Counted from the stretch's first letter, positions 53,469 to 62,946 are shown. The stretch: DNA of 64,000 nucleotides from DATFXM01 sp035315885 (GCA_035315885.1 DATFXM010000004.1:15511-79510), one strand, 5' to 3'. A program made the numbers and translations. Notes: generated from the sequence alone by a model not told the origin.

Positions 53469-55886
53469 ATGTCAGAAGAAAACACTGATCTGGAAAAGGT
53501 GCCGGCGGCGGAGTTGGCATCTCGCGAAAACGGCGGGGTGCGGCCTTACTACCCGCAAGGAGCCGGTTACGGCTACGGCTATGGCTACCCGTCGCCGGAC
53601 CACAAAATTCACGTGCGAGAGCTCTGGCGCACCGTGCGCAAGAGAAAACTGCTTATCGTCTCGATCGTTTTGATCGTCACGACTCTCGTGACAATCGAGG
53701 TCTATCGCACCAAGAATTCCTATCAGGCCTCGACGTTGATAGAAATCGGGAAAGACTCGGCGACCCTGGGGCGGCCCGGCGCAAGCATCTTCGGCGATGA
53801 CTACGATCCTTTTTACATGGTCAACATCAAAACCAAGATGCTTACCGTAAAGAGTCATTCGTTGCTCGCGAAGGTCGTGACCGGACACCATCTCGACAAG
53901 ACACCCAAGTTCTACGAGTCAAGCGGCAAGCGGTCAATACTCGAGGCGGTGACGTTGATCGGGAAAAAGGTCTCGCTACAAAGCGGAGATGCGGTTCAGA
54001 CTGAAGAGGACTCTTCAGATCCCAACTTGACCGACCAGCCAGATGCAGCAGAAGAACGTTCGCCAGAAGCCAAAAAGCAGATTGAGCGTTGCATATCACT
54101 GCTCGACGGCGGGCTTTCGGTTGAGCCGGTGAAAGAAACTCGCGCGTTGAGGATCTCGTTTACGCACCCGGACCAGGACATTGCCCGAGACGTCACCAAT
54201 TGGGTTGCCGACGAATTCCTGGCTTTGAACTTCGAAACCAAGACCGAGAAATACACCGGGGCGGCGAAGTGGCTCGATGAATCCACTCGCCGAATGATGG
54301 CGCGGGTGCAGGAAGCAGAGCAGAAGCTTGCCGCATACACAAAGGAGCACGGTATCTTCCTGACTGACAAGCAGGGAACGCTGACAACCGCCAAACTCTC
54401 GAGCTTGCATGACCAGGTTGTGCGCGCCGAATCCGAGCGGATTCTCAAACAATCTCTGTATGAGGAGGTCAAGCAAGGGAACGTAACCAAAATCCCTGAG
54501 GCGTACGGCGATTTGCTCTTTAAGTCGTCGCCGAAAGTGGCCGATCTGCAAAAGGAACTCGGCGTATTGCAGACCCAGGCCGCCGAGCTCGCAGTAAAGT
54601 ACGGACCTGAAAATCCCAAGGTCCAGGAAGTGCAGCAAAAAATCGCGGCGATTCGCTCGCAGATAGACGACAGCAGCCATTCGCTCGAGGCAAAGCTCAG
54701 GACTGAATACGAGAGGGCGGTTCGCGATGAGAGCATGTTGCGGGCGGCTCTTACGGACGCGAAACAGGAGGCCACGCACCAGAACGAGGCCGAGATCCAG
54801 TACAACATCCTCAAGCAGGACGTAGACACCAACAAGGCTCTGTATCAGGATTTCTTGCAGAAGACGAATCAGGCGAACGCACAGCGCGCAGAACAGCAGA
54901 ACAACCTGAGGGTGATTGAGCCGGCGCAGGCGCCTGCTTCTGCAGTCGGTCCACGACGAGCGCTGACAATCAGCATTGCATTGATGTTGAGCGGAGCGTT
55001 CGGATTGGGCCTGGCATTCTTCCTCGACTATCTGGACAACACCATAAAGACAGTCGAAGACGTGAGCCGCTATGCTCAATTGCCGGCGCTCAGCGTGATT
55101 CCGGCGGTTCAAGGAGCGGTTAGCCATCGGAGTCTTGCCGCGCGGGGACGACGCGCGCTTGGCAGTGGGGGCAAGTCGATGAGTCGCGAGCTGCAACCGC
55201 TAGCCACCATTGCGAGCTTTGATGCGGGTTCGTCGGTGGCAGAAGCGTATCGCGTATTGAGGACTTCAGTGTTGCTGTCGTCAGCCGGGCAGGCTCCAAA
55301 GAGCATACTGGTCACCAGCGGACAACCGGGCGAAGGAAAGACTACGACAGTTGTGAATACGGCAGTGACGCTTGCTCAAACGGGAGCGTCGGTGCTGATC
55401 GTGGACTGCGATTTGCGCAGGCCTGCCACGCATAAGGTGCTGGGAGTGGACTATGAAACGGGGCTGTCGACATATCTGTCGCGGGACTTCCCGCTGGAGT
55501 CGGTGATTAGACGGCTGCCCATTCCTAATCTTTCGTTGATTCCGTGCGGGCCTATTCCGCCGAATCCAGCCGAGCTGATCATTTCGGACAAGATGAAGGA
55601 TTTGCTCAAGCGGCTTGGAGAGAAATACGATCACATTCTGATCGATTCGCCGCCGCTGATAAACGTGACGGACCCGGTAATTCTTTCGACGATGGTTGAC
55701 GGTGTAATACTGGTAGTTCACGGTGGCAAGAGCACTCGCGAGATTGTGAGGCGGGCGAGGCAGGAGCTTGCGACGGTTGGCGCGAAGATTTTCGGCGTGG
55801 TATTGAATAATGTTGATCTGCGCCGCGAGGGGTACGACCGCTACTACTATTCGCGCTACTATTCGGGCTACGCGCGGGAAGGTTAG
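53469..55886 (+). CDS. Wzc-like polysaccharide co-polymerase / tyrosine autokinase
   Basis: 805 residues. A Tyr/Gly-rich N-terminus (GYGYGYG) precedes a Wzz domain with two membrane helices (about 65-85 and 498-520) and a long coiled coil between. A BY-kinase domain follows (Walker A GQPGEGKTT with Lys624, Walker A' LIVDCDLRRP, ILIDSPP). The C-terminus ends in a tyrosine cluster (YDRYYYSRYYSGY), the autophosphorylation site of the family. It controls polymer length and export with the Wza-like protein. ATG at 53469; no ribosome site, the repeat array abuts it. Confidence 0.93.
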   Translation: MSEENTDLEKVPAAELASRENGGVRPYYPQGAGYGYGYGYPSPDHKIHVRELWRTVRKRKLLIVSIVLIVTTLVTIEVYRTKNSYQASTLIEIGKDSATLGRPGASIFGDDYDPFYMVNIKTKMLTVKSHSLLAKVVTGHHLDKTPKFYESSGKRSILEAVTLIGKKVSLQSGDAVQTEEDSSDPNLTDQPDAAEERSPEAKKQIERCISLLDGGLSVEPVKETRALRISFTHPDQDIARDVTNWVADEFLALNFETKTEKYTGAAKWLDESTRRMMARVQEAEQKLAAYTKEHGIFLTDKQGTLTTAKLSSLHDQVVRAESERILKQSLYEEVKQGNVTKIPEAYGDLLFKSSPKVADLQKELGVLQTQAAELAVKYGPENPKVQEVQQKIAAIRSQIDDSSHSLEAKLRTEYERAVRDESMLRAALTDAKQEATHQNEAEIQYNILKQDVDTNKALYQDFLQKTNQANAQRAEQQNNLRVIEPAQAPASAVGPRRALTISIALMLSGAFGLGLAFFLDYLDNTIKTVEDVSRYAQLPALSVIPAVQGAVSHRSLAARGRRALGSGGKSMSRELQPLATIASFDAGSSVAEAYRVLRTSVLLSSAGQAPKSILVTSGQPGEGKTTTVVNTAVTLAQTGASVLIVDCDLRRPATHKVLGVDYETGLSTYLSRDFPLESVIRRLPIPNLSLIPCGPIPPNPAELIISDKMKDLLKRLGEKYDHILIDSPPLINVTDPVILSTMVDGVILVVHGGKSTREIVRRARQELATVGAKIFGVVLNNVDLRREGYDRYYYSRYYSGYAREG

Positions 55887-55966
55887 TGCTGAGTGCTGAG
55901 TTTGACAACCCCGAAGGGGTTGACACTCAGAACTCAGCACTCAGCACCCAGGACTCAGCACTCGGG
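55883..55966. repeat. Minimal heptamer-H1-heptamer element
   Basis: Two TGAGTGC units, one H1 hairpin (CAACCCCGAAGGGGTTG, 55906-55922), then GCACTCA-type units up to 55966. It is the simplest form of the composite elements seen at 16126, 60003 and 61567. Confidence 0.9.
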
Positions 55967-55974
55967 ACTTTCAC

Positions 55975-56370
55975 ATGCGGCTCTTAGACCTCCCAGTAAG
56001 ACGCGACCCGCGAGGCAGCCTCTGTTTTGCGGAGTACGGGAAAGAATTGCCGTTCGTGCCGATGCGCTACTTCGTAGTCTTTGATGTGCCGCCGGGACAG
56101 GCCCGCGGAGGACACGCGCACCGCCGGGTTCATCAGTTCCTGGTCTGTGTGCGCGGTTCTTGCGTTGTCAGCGCGGACGACGGAGCCGATAAACAGGATT
56201 TTCTGCTCGATAGCCCTTCCAGAGGACTACATCTACCGCCCCTGGTCTGGGCGTCTCAACACGACCATTCCCCAGACGCGATCTTGCTTGTTCTCTCATC
56301 CGAGGTATATGAAGAAGAGGAGTACATTCGGGATTATCAAGAGTTCAAGAGGATCGTAGACACTGCATGA
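55975..56370 (+). CDS. FdtA/QdtA-like sugar 3,4-ketoisomerase (cupin)
   Basis: 131-residue cupin. Conserved features are DPRGSLCFAEYGKELPF, RGGHAHRRVHQFLVCVRG with the catalytic histidines, and PPLVWASQ. The family converts dTDP-4-keto-6-deoxyglucose to the 3-keto sugar, the first step to 3-amino-3,6-dideoxyhexoses. The aminotransferase that follows overlaps it by four bases (ATGA), the usual FdtA-FdtB pairing. The genes for making dTDP-4-keto-6-deoxyglucose are not in the window. Confidence 0.85.
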   Translation: MRLLDLPVRRDPRGSLCFAEYGKELPFVPMRYFVVFDVPPGQARGGHAHRRVHQFLVCVRGSCVVSADDGADKQDFLLDSPSRGLHLPPLVWASQHDHSPDAILLVLSSEVYEEEEYIRDYQEFKRIVDTA

Positions 56371-57470
56371 CGCAAGTCCCCTTTTTGGATCTGGGCGAGA
56401 CCTATCGAGAACTGAAACGCGAGCTCGACGATGCATACCATCGAGTCATGGATTCCGGCTGGTACATTCTCGGCCAGGAAGTCGCTGTGTTCGAACAAGA
56501 GTTCTCCACCTATTGTGGTTCGAGGCATTGCATAGGAACCGGCAACGGGCTCGAAGCGCTTGAGCTCATCCTTCGAGGATATGACATCGGCGCCGGTGAC
56601 GAAGTCATCGTGCCCGCGAACACCTACATCGCGACGTGGCTTGCGGTCTCAAGCGTCGGGGCCACGGTGGTACCGGTCGAACCGGTTGCCGGAACTTACA
56701 ACATAGATCCGGCGCGAATCGAAGCGGCGATCAGTTCCAGGAGTCGCGCGATACTTGCCGTGCATCTCTACGGACAGCCGGCGAGCATGGATAAGATCAA
56801 CGAGATCGCTCGGGCTCGCGGGCTGAAGGTTATCGAAGACGCCGCACAGGCGCATGGAGCGCGTTACGGCGACCGGCGGACGGGCAATCTGGGCGATGCG
56901 GCCGGTTGGAGTTTTTATCCAACCAAGAATCTCGGGGCATACGGCGACGCGGGTGCGGTCACTACAAATGACGACGAGCTGGCCAGTCGCGTACGGCTGC
57001 AACGCAACTACGGGGCGAAGACCAAGTACCTGAATACAGAAAAGGGAATCAACAGCAGGCTGGACGAGCTACAAGCGGCGCTTCTGCGCGTGAGGCTGAA
57101 TCATCTTGACGAATGGAACCGCCGGCGCGCCGAAGTTGCAGCATTGTATGTCGAAGGTCTGAGGGACGTGCCGATTTCTTTGCCTGAAGTAATTGAGCGG
57201 GCCGACCCCGCCTGGCATCTGTTTGTGATACGGTCGGCGCGTCGTGATCGGCTTCAGCAGTATTTGAGAGATAACGGGATCACTACGCTGGTTCATTATC
57301 CGGTTCCCCCACATCTGCAGGAAGCTTATGCCGAACTGGGGCTGCGCGAGGGAGCCTTCCCGATAACGGAATCGATTCATCGCGAGGCATTGAGTCTGCC
57401 GATGGGACCCCAACTCAGTTTGGACGACGCCAGATTGGTGGTTAGTTCAGTCGGGAGTTTCTTCGACTAG
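56367..57470 (+). CDS. DegT/DnrJ/EryC1-family sugar aminotransferase
   Basis: 367-residue PLP enzyme. Lys187 in YPTKNLGAYGDAGAV is the PLP lysine; GNGLEALELILRGYDIG and IEDAAQAHGA are family segments. With the FdtA-like isomerase it should transaminate dTDP-3-keto-6-deoxyhexose to the 3-amino sugar (FdtB/QdtB-like role). The substrate is inferred from this pairing. The N-acyltransferase that often completes the sugar is not seen here. Confidence 0.9.
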   Translation: MTQVPFLDLGETYRELKRELDDAYHRVMDSGWYILGQEVAVFEQEFSTYCGSRHCIGTGNGLEALELILRGYDIGAGDEVIVPANTYIATWLAVSSVGATVVPVEPVAGTYNIDPARIEAAISSRSRAILAVHLYGQPASMDKINEIARARGLKVIEDAAQAHGARYGDRRTGNLGDAAGWSFYPTKNLGAYGDAGAVTTNDDELASRVRLQRNYGAKTKYLNTEKGINSRLDELQAALLRVRLNHLDEWNRRRAEVAALYVEGLRDVPISLPEVIERADPAWHLFVIRSARRDRLQQYLRDNGITTLVHYPVPPHLQEAYAELGLREGAFPITESIHREALSLPMGPQLSLDDARLVVSSVGSFFD

Positions 57471-57521
57471 GAGAGTGCTCAGCACTTCGCCGACAGCACT
57501 CTGAACTCAGAACTCAGAACT
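57471..57521. repeat. Short GAGTGCT/AACTCAG heptamer cluster before the flippase gene
   Basis: A degenerate TGAGTGC unit is followed by complementary CACTCTGAACTCAG-type units, ending next to the TTG start of the flippase. Confidence 0.7.
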
Positions 57522-58811
57522 TTGAAATCTCCTACCCTCAAGACTTTCTTTGCTAATTCGAGCATTCTAGCGTTGGGGTTCTTGAACTCAGCGCTGTTGT
57601 CCAGATGGCTCGGACCGTCTGGGCGTGGCGAGGTTGCAGCGGCAATGCTCTGGCCGCCACTTCTGGTGTCCCTTGCCGGTGCCGGGCTGATTCCCGCTAC
57701 GCTGTACTTTTCGGCGAAGCCCGACTCAAAAGGCGAATCGGTCTTCGGTAACGCAGTACTGCTGGCGTGTGCTCAAAGCGTTGTCGTTTTGCCAATCACT
57801 TTTCTGGCGCTGCACTGGCTCTTACGCAGTCAGAGCCCGGAGGTCGTCAGCGCCGCAAGAGCGTACCTGTTTGTTATCCCTGCCATCCTAGTCTCGCAGT
57901 ACGAGCTCAGTTTGTTGCAAGGCAGGATGCATTTTTCAACATACAACGCGCTGAGAAGCGTGATACCTGTTGGCTATGTCGCCGGCGTAGTTCTATTGAA
58001 GCTGCTCGGCCATCTGATCGTCTGGAACATCGTTTTTCTGCATCTCGGTTTGAACCTCGCGGTCATGTTCGGCGCAATGTCCGCTCTTCGCAGAAAAGGC
58101 ATACGCACAAGCCTCCGCGTCGATTTACCTCTGCTCAAAGAAATGCTCAAGTTTGGGGGTAAGGTGCAAGTCGGCGATGTGTCGCAGGGGATGAACCTGC
58201 GGCTCGATCAGGCCTTGATGGCCGCCTGGTTGCCGGCGGCGGATCTGGGCCTGTACGTGGTCGCAGTCGGCGCCGCCAGTGCCTCTCAAGTTCTGGCCAA
58301 CGCGGTCCGGATCGTAACAACCCCGCGAATGACTCGAAAAGATTCGGTCGCCGAACGCACAGACACTCTGCGATTGGTGTTCAAAAAGTTCTGGGTGCTC
58401 GCGACACTCGTAACCTTGTTGATCGGGCTGGCTCTGCCCATGCTGATTCCGTTCATATTCGGATCAAGGTTCTCGGGTTCGGTGCTTGCTGCCGAAATCC
58501 TGCTCGTAGGAAATCTGTTTGTAGGCGCAAAAGAGGTCCTGACCGGAGGAGCTCATGCGCTCGGGAATCCGTGGCTGGCAAGCCGAGCGGAGCTTGCGGC
58601 GTTGGCGGTGACGTTTGGGCTGCTGCCCATCCTTCTCCCGACGCTGGGAATCACCGGCGCAGCGATAGCTTCCGCCGCGTCTTACGCTACGGTGCTGGTA
58701 CTGATCGTCTACGGCCTTAATCGATCCTATTCAATTGCCCCTCGCGCACTGTTCCGGTTCCGCGCCGAAGACTTGAGAACTCTTCTTCCTCGAACCAGCG
58801 ATGGTAACTGA
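57522..58811 (+). CDS. Wzx-type oligosaccharide flippase
   Basis: 429 residues with about 12 membrane helices and the MATE-like polysaccharide-synthesis pattern (FFANSSILALGFLNSALLSRWLGPSGRGEVA at the N-terminus). It would move lipid-linked oligosaccharide across the inner membrane. It starts at TTG 57522 without a ribosome site; no in-frame ATG covers the conserved N-terminus. Its end overlaps the next gene by 11 bases. Confidence 0.85.
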   Translation: MKSPTLKTFFANSSILALGFLNSALLSRWLGPSGRGEVAAAMLWPPLLVSLAGAGLIPATLYFSAKPDSKGESVFGNAVLLACAQSVVVLPITFLALHWLLRSQSPEVVSAARAYLFVIPAILVSQYELSLLQGRMHFSTYNALRSVIPVGYVAGVVLLKLLGHLIVWNIVFLHLGLNLAVMFGAMSALRRKGIRTSLRVDLPLLKEMLKFGGKVQVGDVSQGMNLRLDQALMAAWLPAADLGLYVVAVGAASASQVLANAVRIVTTPRMTRKDSVAERTDTLRLVFKKFWVLATLVTLLIGLALPMLIPFIFGSRFSGSVLAAEILLVGNLFVGAKEVLTGGAHALGNPWLASRAELAALAVTFGLLPILLPTLGITGAAIASAASYATVLVLIVYGLNRSYSIAPRALFRFRAEDLRTLLPRTSDGN

Positions 58812-60027
58812 CGCGGCCAGCCTGCCGTTGGCAAACAGCAAAACAGGATCCAGGAACGCTCCGGTCCTGGTGTGCATTACCAACATCCCGACGCCTTATC
58901 GGGCACACTTTTTTGCAAGACTGGCGCGTGCTCTGGACGCCCGCGGCTGGAAGTTCGAAGCATGGTTCATGGCGCGTTCCGAACAAGAGCGCTACTGGAC
59001 GGTCGATCTGTCCGAGTTGCCATTCGAACATCGTCTGCTGCGGGGCTTCAGTTTCAGAGTGCCCGGAGCGGTGCTTCACACCAACCCCGAAGTGGCGCGA
59101 TGTCTGGCGGTGACCCGCCCAAGCGTGTTGATCATGGCGGGCTCGTGGGCGCAGCCGACGAATATTCTGGCGGCGATGCTCGCGCGTTGGGTTCATCAGG
59201 CGAAAGTTGTTTTCTGGTCCGAATCCCATTTGAAATCGATGGCGCAGACAGGCCCGCTAACTAATTTGATGAGGCGAGGTCTCCTGTCCTTGTATGACTC
59301 CTTCGCCGTTCCTGGGAAGCTCGCCCGGGAATACATCGATAAGTTTGCGTCGGGTAGACCAACGCTCCAGCTTGCAAACACGGTCGACGAACTTCTGTTT
59401 AGAGACAAAGTCCTGGAGCTTCGCAGGGACCGCCAGTCTCTGAGAAGAGATCTTGCGATTCCAGATCATCGGCGGGTGCTTCTGATGACTGCGCGCCTCA
59501 GTCCGGACAAGGGGATCGTGCCGTTCCTGGAGGCTCTGGCGTCCTGTGACCAACAGATTAGTTCTCAAACAGCGGTGCTGATCGCCGGCGAAGGCCGCTT
59601 GAAGTCGCAGATAGGCCGCTGGATTAATGAGCACGCGGCGCTGGACGTTCGGCTGATGGGTCATCTTTCGGAGGAAGATTTGTTGCGACTTTATGCGGTG
59701 GCTGACACGTTTGTGCTGCCGTCGCTGCGAGATCCGAATCCGCTCGCAGTCGTCGAAGCGCTCTGGGCGGGCTTGCCGCTCATGCTCTCGGACAGAGTGG
59801 GAAATTGTTTTGAAGCCTTGATGCCGGGCGAGAACGGCTGGTTGTTCAACACAGAGTCGTCGACGAGTATCAAGGCGTGCCTCGAATCCTGGCGGGCGGC
59901 TGACGACAGAGTGCTCAGCACGTTTGGGGAGTCTTCTTCGAAGATCGCCGAAGAACGCTTCGAAACCAGCCGCGTGGTCGAAAGTTTCTTGAATGAAATA
60001 ATTTCAGTGCTGAGTGCTGAGTGCTGA
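58801..60027 (+). CDS. GT4-family glycosyltransferase
   Basis: 408 residues, GT-B fold. The N-terminal Rossmann half starts CITNIPTPYRAHFFARLARAL; the C-terminal donor half has TARLSPDKGIVPFLEAL, GHLSEEDLLRLYAVADTFVLPS and PNPLAVVEALWAGLPLMLSD with the E-x7-E acid pair. It adds one sugar to the repeat unit. The last six codons (VLSAEC) and the stop are copies of the TGAGTGC repeat, so the native C-terminus may have been shorter or longer originally. Confidence 0.9.
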   Translation: MVTDAASLPLANSKTGSRNAPVLVCITNIPTPYRAHFFARLARALDARGWKFEAWFMARSEQERYWTVDLSELPFEHRLLRGFSFRVPGAVLHTNPEVARCLAVTRPSVLIMAGSWAQPTNILAAMLARWVHQAKVVFWSESHLKSMAQTGPLTNLMRRGLLSLYDSFAVPGKLAREYIDKFASGRPTLQLANTVDELLFRDKVLELRRDRQSLRRDLAIPDHRRVLLMTARLSPDKGIVPFLEALASCDQQISSQTAVLIAGEGRLKSQIGRWINEHAALDVRLMGHLSEEDLLRLYAVADTFVLPSLRDPNPLAVVEALWAGLPLMLSDRVGNCFEALMPGENGWLFNTESSTSIKACLESWRAADDRVLSTFGESSSKIAEERFETSRVVESFLNEIISVLSAEC

Positions 60028-60328
60028 GCGGTCAACTCCGAAAGGGGTTGAAGAACGAAGCCCAGGGTTGCCGTCCGCGGCTACCCTGGGTGCAGTTCCA
60101 AATGATGACGCAACCGCGAAGGGGTTGTAGAGGGGACACTTCATTAGCCGGGTTCGTATATTCTGCAACCCCTTCGGGGTTGGATTCTGCTGGCGAGTTA
60201 ACCCAGGGTAGCCGCAGACGGCAACCCTGGGCTTTGGTCTGCAACCCCTTCGGGGTTGTCGCTCAGCACCTAGCATTAAGCACTCAGCACTCAGTACTCA
60301 GTACTCAGCAATCAGCACTCAGCACTTG
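60003..60328. repeat. Composite inverted-repeat element, copy 2
   Basis: Heptamers, then H1 (60033-60050), H2 (60061-60090), H1 (60111-60127), a unique centre, H1' (60166-60182), H2' (60202-60231), H1' (60242-60258), then GCACTCA heptamers to 60328. The order matches copy 1 at 16126-16395. It fills the gap between two glycosyltransferase genes and reaches within a few bases of the next start codon. Confidence 0.92.
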
Positions 60329-60330
60329 AT

Positions 60331-61587
60331 ATGACTCTTCCACGGGCGGTGGTAGCGCTTGCAGGCGCTCGGGACCAGTATCAACTTCCGTTGGCTCTGC
60401 ACGAAGCAGGCTTGCTCGATACGCTGGTCACCGATCTCTATTTCCCAGCAGACCGACTCTGGTTTAGCGGTTCTGTCGGGCGATTGCTTCCCGCTGACCT
60501 CGTCCACAAGCGCTACTGTGAGGCTCTGCGTGGAGCGGCCATCCGAGTCTCACTCAAGGCGCTGATGGCGCTTGGAGTCATGCGTGCAAATTCCAGCACA
60601 ACGTTGAACTGGCAAAAGGGAAGTTCGATAAGCCGCAAAGCCGGTGAAATCGCGCTGGAACACGGTTCAGCTCTTTTTTGCTACACGACCTACGCGGCTG
60701 ATTGCTTCAAAGCTCGCGAGCCGCGTCCGCGATGGCGCTTCCTCTTCTTGTTGCAGGCAGACCCGCGTGTTCGCCGGCGGATTCTGGAAGAGGAGGCGGA
60801 GCTTACTCCAATCGCGAGCAAATCGCTTTTGTCCGAGCACGAATTCGCTCTCACTCCGGCGCAGTTTGAAGAGCTTGCGGGTGAGCCGTCGCGCGCGAAT
60901 GGCTGGGTTGCAAGCAGCACATTCGCTGCTTCGACGCTTGCCGCGTCGGGCATTGCAACCGAGAGCGTTCACGTTGTGCCCTACGGAGTAGATTTGAATG
61001 TGTTTACACCTCGAAAGCGGCGAATGGATTTTAGGCGGCCGTTGAGAGTCATTTATGCCGGGCGAGCTGTTCAGAGCAAGGGTCTATCGTACCTCTTTGA
61101 CGCTGTGCGAATGATCGGCCCTAAGAACGCGCGGTTGACTCTGTGCGTTCGAGGTGAGATCGATCGTGGATTGATAGCGCTCTATGACGATCTTGATATT
61201 GAAATTCGCGAGGGGTACTCGGGCGCGGGCCTTTGCCGGTTGTTCCAGGAGTCTGACGTGTTCGTGTTCCCGTCGCTGGCCGACGGTTTCGGGCACGTAA
61301 TTCTGGAGGCGATGGCGTCGGGCTTGCCGGTCATTGCTACGCCGAACACCGCTGCGCCGGATCTGATGCAAGATGGAGCGCACGGTTTTATCGTGCCGAT
61401 TCGGGCAGCGCGAGAAATCGCGGCGAAGTTGGAATGGGCGCTCGAACATCGGACGGCGCTAGAGGAAATGGGAGACGCGGCAGCCGAGCAGGCGAGCCGC
61501 TTTACGTGGCAACGCTTCCGCCGAGGCGTGGTGTCGTCTTACGAAAAGATGGTTCAGGGAAAGGAAGTGCTGAGTGCTGAGTACTGA
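60331..61587 (+). CDS. GT4-family glycosyltransferase
   Basis: 418 residues, GT-B fold. It has a family-like N-terminal half (VVALAGARDQYQLPLALHEAGLLD) and the donor half VIYAGRAVQSKGLSYLFDAV, FQESDVFVFPSLADGFGHVILEAMASGLPVIAT (E-x7-E). It adds a sugar to the exopolysaccharide unit; acceptor and donor are unknown. The start ATG directly follows a heptamer array and lacks a ribosome site. The C-terminus (VLSAEY) and stop codon come from the next heptamer array. Confidence 0.9.
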   Translation: MTLPRAVVALAGARDQYQLPLALHEAGLLDTLVTDLYFPADRLWFSGSVGRLLPADLVHKRYCEALRGAAIRVSLKALMALGVMRANSSTTLNWQKGSSISRKAGEIALEHGSALFCYTTYAADCFKAREPRPRWRFLFLLQADPRVRRRILEEEAELTPIASKSLLSEHEFALTPAQFEELAGEPSRANGWVASSTFAASTLAASGIATESVHVVPYGVDLNVFTPRKRRMDFRRPLRVIYAGRAVQSKGLSYLFDAVRMIGPKNARLTLCVRGEIDRGLIALYDDLDIEIREGYSGAGLCRLFQESDVFVFPSLADGFGHVILEAMASGLPVIATPNTAAPDLMQDGAHGFIVPIRAAREIAAKLEWALEHRTALEEMGDAAAEQASRFTWQRFRRGVVSSYEKMVQGKEVLSAEY

Positions 61588-62091
61588 GTGCTGAGTGCTG
61601 AGTGAACAACCCCGAAGGGGTTGCGTCGTCGAGCCCAGGGCTGCCGTCCGCGGCTACCCTGGGTAAGTGACGTTTAGTATTGCAACCCTGAAGGGGTTGC
61701 GTCGTCGAGCCCAGGGTTGCCGTCCGCGGCTACCCTGGGTAAGTGACGTTTAGTATTGCAACCCCGAAGGGGTTGCGTCGTCGAGCCCAGGGTTGCCGTC
61801 CGCGGCTACCCTGGGTAAGTGACGTTTAGTATTGCAACCCTGAAGGGGTTGCGTCGTCGGCTTGCAAGAAAGCGCATTGCCGAGCCAACGGACGCAACCC
61901 CTTCAGGGTTGGAAATCTTGTCTCCATTTACCCAGGGTAGCCGCAGACGGCAACCCTGGGCTGGACGACGCAACCCCTTCGGGGTTGTTCACTCAGCACT
62001 CAGCACTCAGCAATCAGCACGCAGCACTCAGCACTGAGCACTCAGCACTCAGCACTGAGCACTCAGCAATCAGCAATCAGCACTGATTAGT
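61567..62091. repeat. Composite inverted-repeat element, copy 3, with 76-bp tandem units
   Basis: Left heptamers (61567-61604), then H1-H2 units repeated with an exact 76-bp period at 61607, 61683 and 61759, and a fourth, cut unit at 61835. After a unique centre come H1' (61895-61911), H2' (61931-61960) and H1' (61971-61987), then GCACTCA-type heptamers to 62091. At 525 bp it is the largest of the three. Confidence 0.92.
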
Positions 62092-62092
62092 G

Positions 62093-62848
62093 ATGCTTAA
62101 ACGCTCAATAGCTAACGCAATCTGTCATCCGCTGATCGGCGGCGCCATCGGCAAAATCGCTCGAGAGCGCATGGTCTTCGATAGGTTTGTTATTGAAACA
62201 TCAAGCCCTCTCATAACCCCTCGCACAAAGGCGCTGTTGTTTTGGGGACTCTACGAGTCTGCTGAACTGCGGTTCCTGAATCGCTACCTGCGAACAGATC
62301 TGGATGTCGTAGAGCTCGGCAGCAGCATCGGAGTCATTTCCTGCGCAATCCGAACCAGAATTCATCCGGAACGCAAGCTGGTCTGCGTCGAAGCCGACCC
62401 GCAATTGGCTTCCCTTACTCGGAGCAACCTCGAAGCAAACCGCCTGAGTGCTAATACGTCGATTCTCGCGAATGCAATCGACTATCACGATCAGAATGAG
62501 TGGTCGATGTCATTTTGTGCAGGCGCCGATAATCTCACCGGCAGTGTTGGGCGAATGACAACCGGCGTGGCTCGCACCGAGATGACCACGCTCGCCAGCG
62601 TGTTGCACGACGAGTCAATTGATGAATTTGCGCTGGTGTCGGACATCGAAGGGGCTGAAGCCGGAATCATCTTACGCGATCCGATCGCGTTGAGGCGTTG
62701 CGTGCAAATCATCATCGAGCTTCACCCAACGACTTTCGAGGGTCGCCCCGTGAGCGCCTACCTGATGCGCGACGCGTTGATCTCCGTTCACGGATTCTCG
62801 CTGGTCGATGCTCACGGCCCTGTGTTCGTTTTCGAGAAAGCAGGTTAA
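62093..62848 (+). CDS. FkbM-family methyltransferase
   Basis: 251 residues. SAM-dependent Rossmann core with VVELGSSIGVISCAI (motif I) and VCVEADPQLASLTRSNLEAN; the FkbM-type LVSDIEGAEAGIIL and IIIELHPTTFEG follow. It probably O-methylates a sugar of the exopolysaccharide. ATG at 62093 (GTG at 62090 is adjacent) directly follows the long repeat element and has no ribosome site. Confidence 0.88.
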   Translation: MLKRSIANAICHPLIGGAIGKIARERMVFDRFVIETSSPLITPRTKALLFWGLYESAELRFLNRYLRTDLDVVELGSSIGVISCAIRTRIHPERKLVCVEADPQLASLTRSNLEANRLSANTSILANAIDYHDQNEWSMSFCAGADNLTGSVGRMTTGVARTEMTTLASVLHDESIDEFALVSDIEGAEAGIILRDPIALRRCVQIIIELHPTTFEGRPVSAYLMRDALISVHGFSLVDAHGPVFVFEKAG

Positions 62849-62944
62849 GTTCTGAGTTCTGAGTGCGCATCGGGCGTGGACGAGTCCATTAACGCACACT
62901 CAGAAATCAGTACTTAGTACTCAGAACTCAGAACTCAGAACTAC
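62849..62944. repeat. TGAGTTC heptamer inverted pair
   Basis: Two TGAGTTC-type units (62849-62866), a unique centre of about 30 bp, then ACTCAGA/AACTCAG units (62898-62943) up to three bases from the next ATG. Confidence 0.85.
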
Positions 62945-62946
62945 TA

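Noticed and set aside
61607..61860. Regular palindromic repeats as a CRISPR array
   Set aside because: The whole 76-bp unit is repeated with no variable spacers, units are too long, and no cas gene is present.
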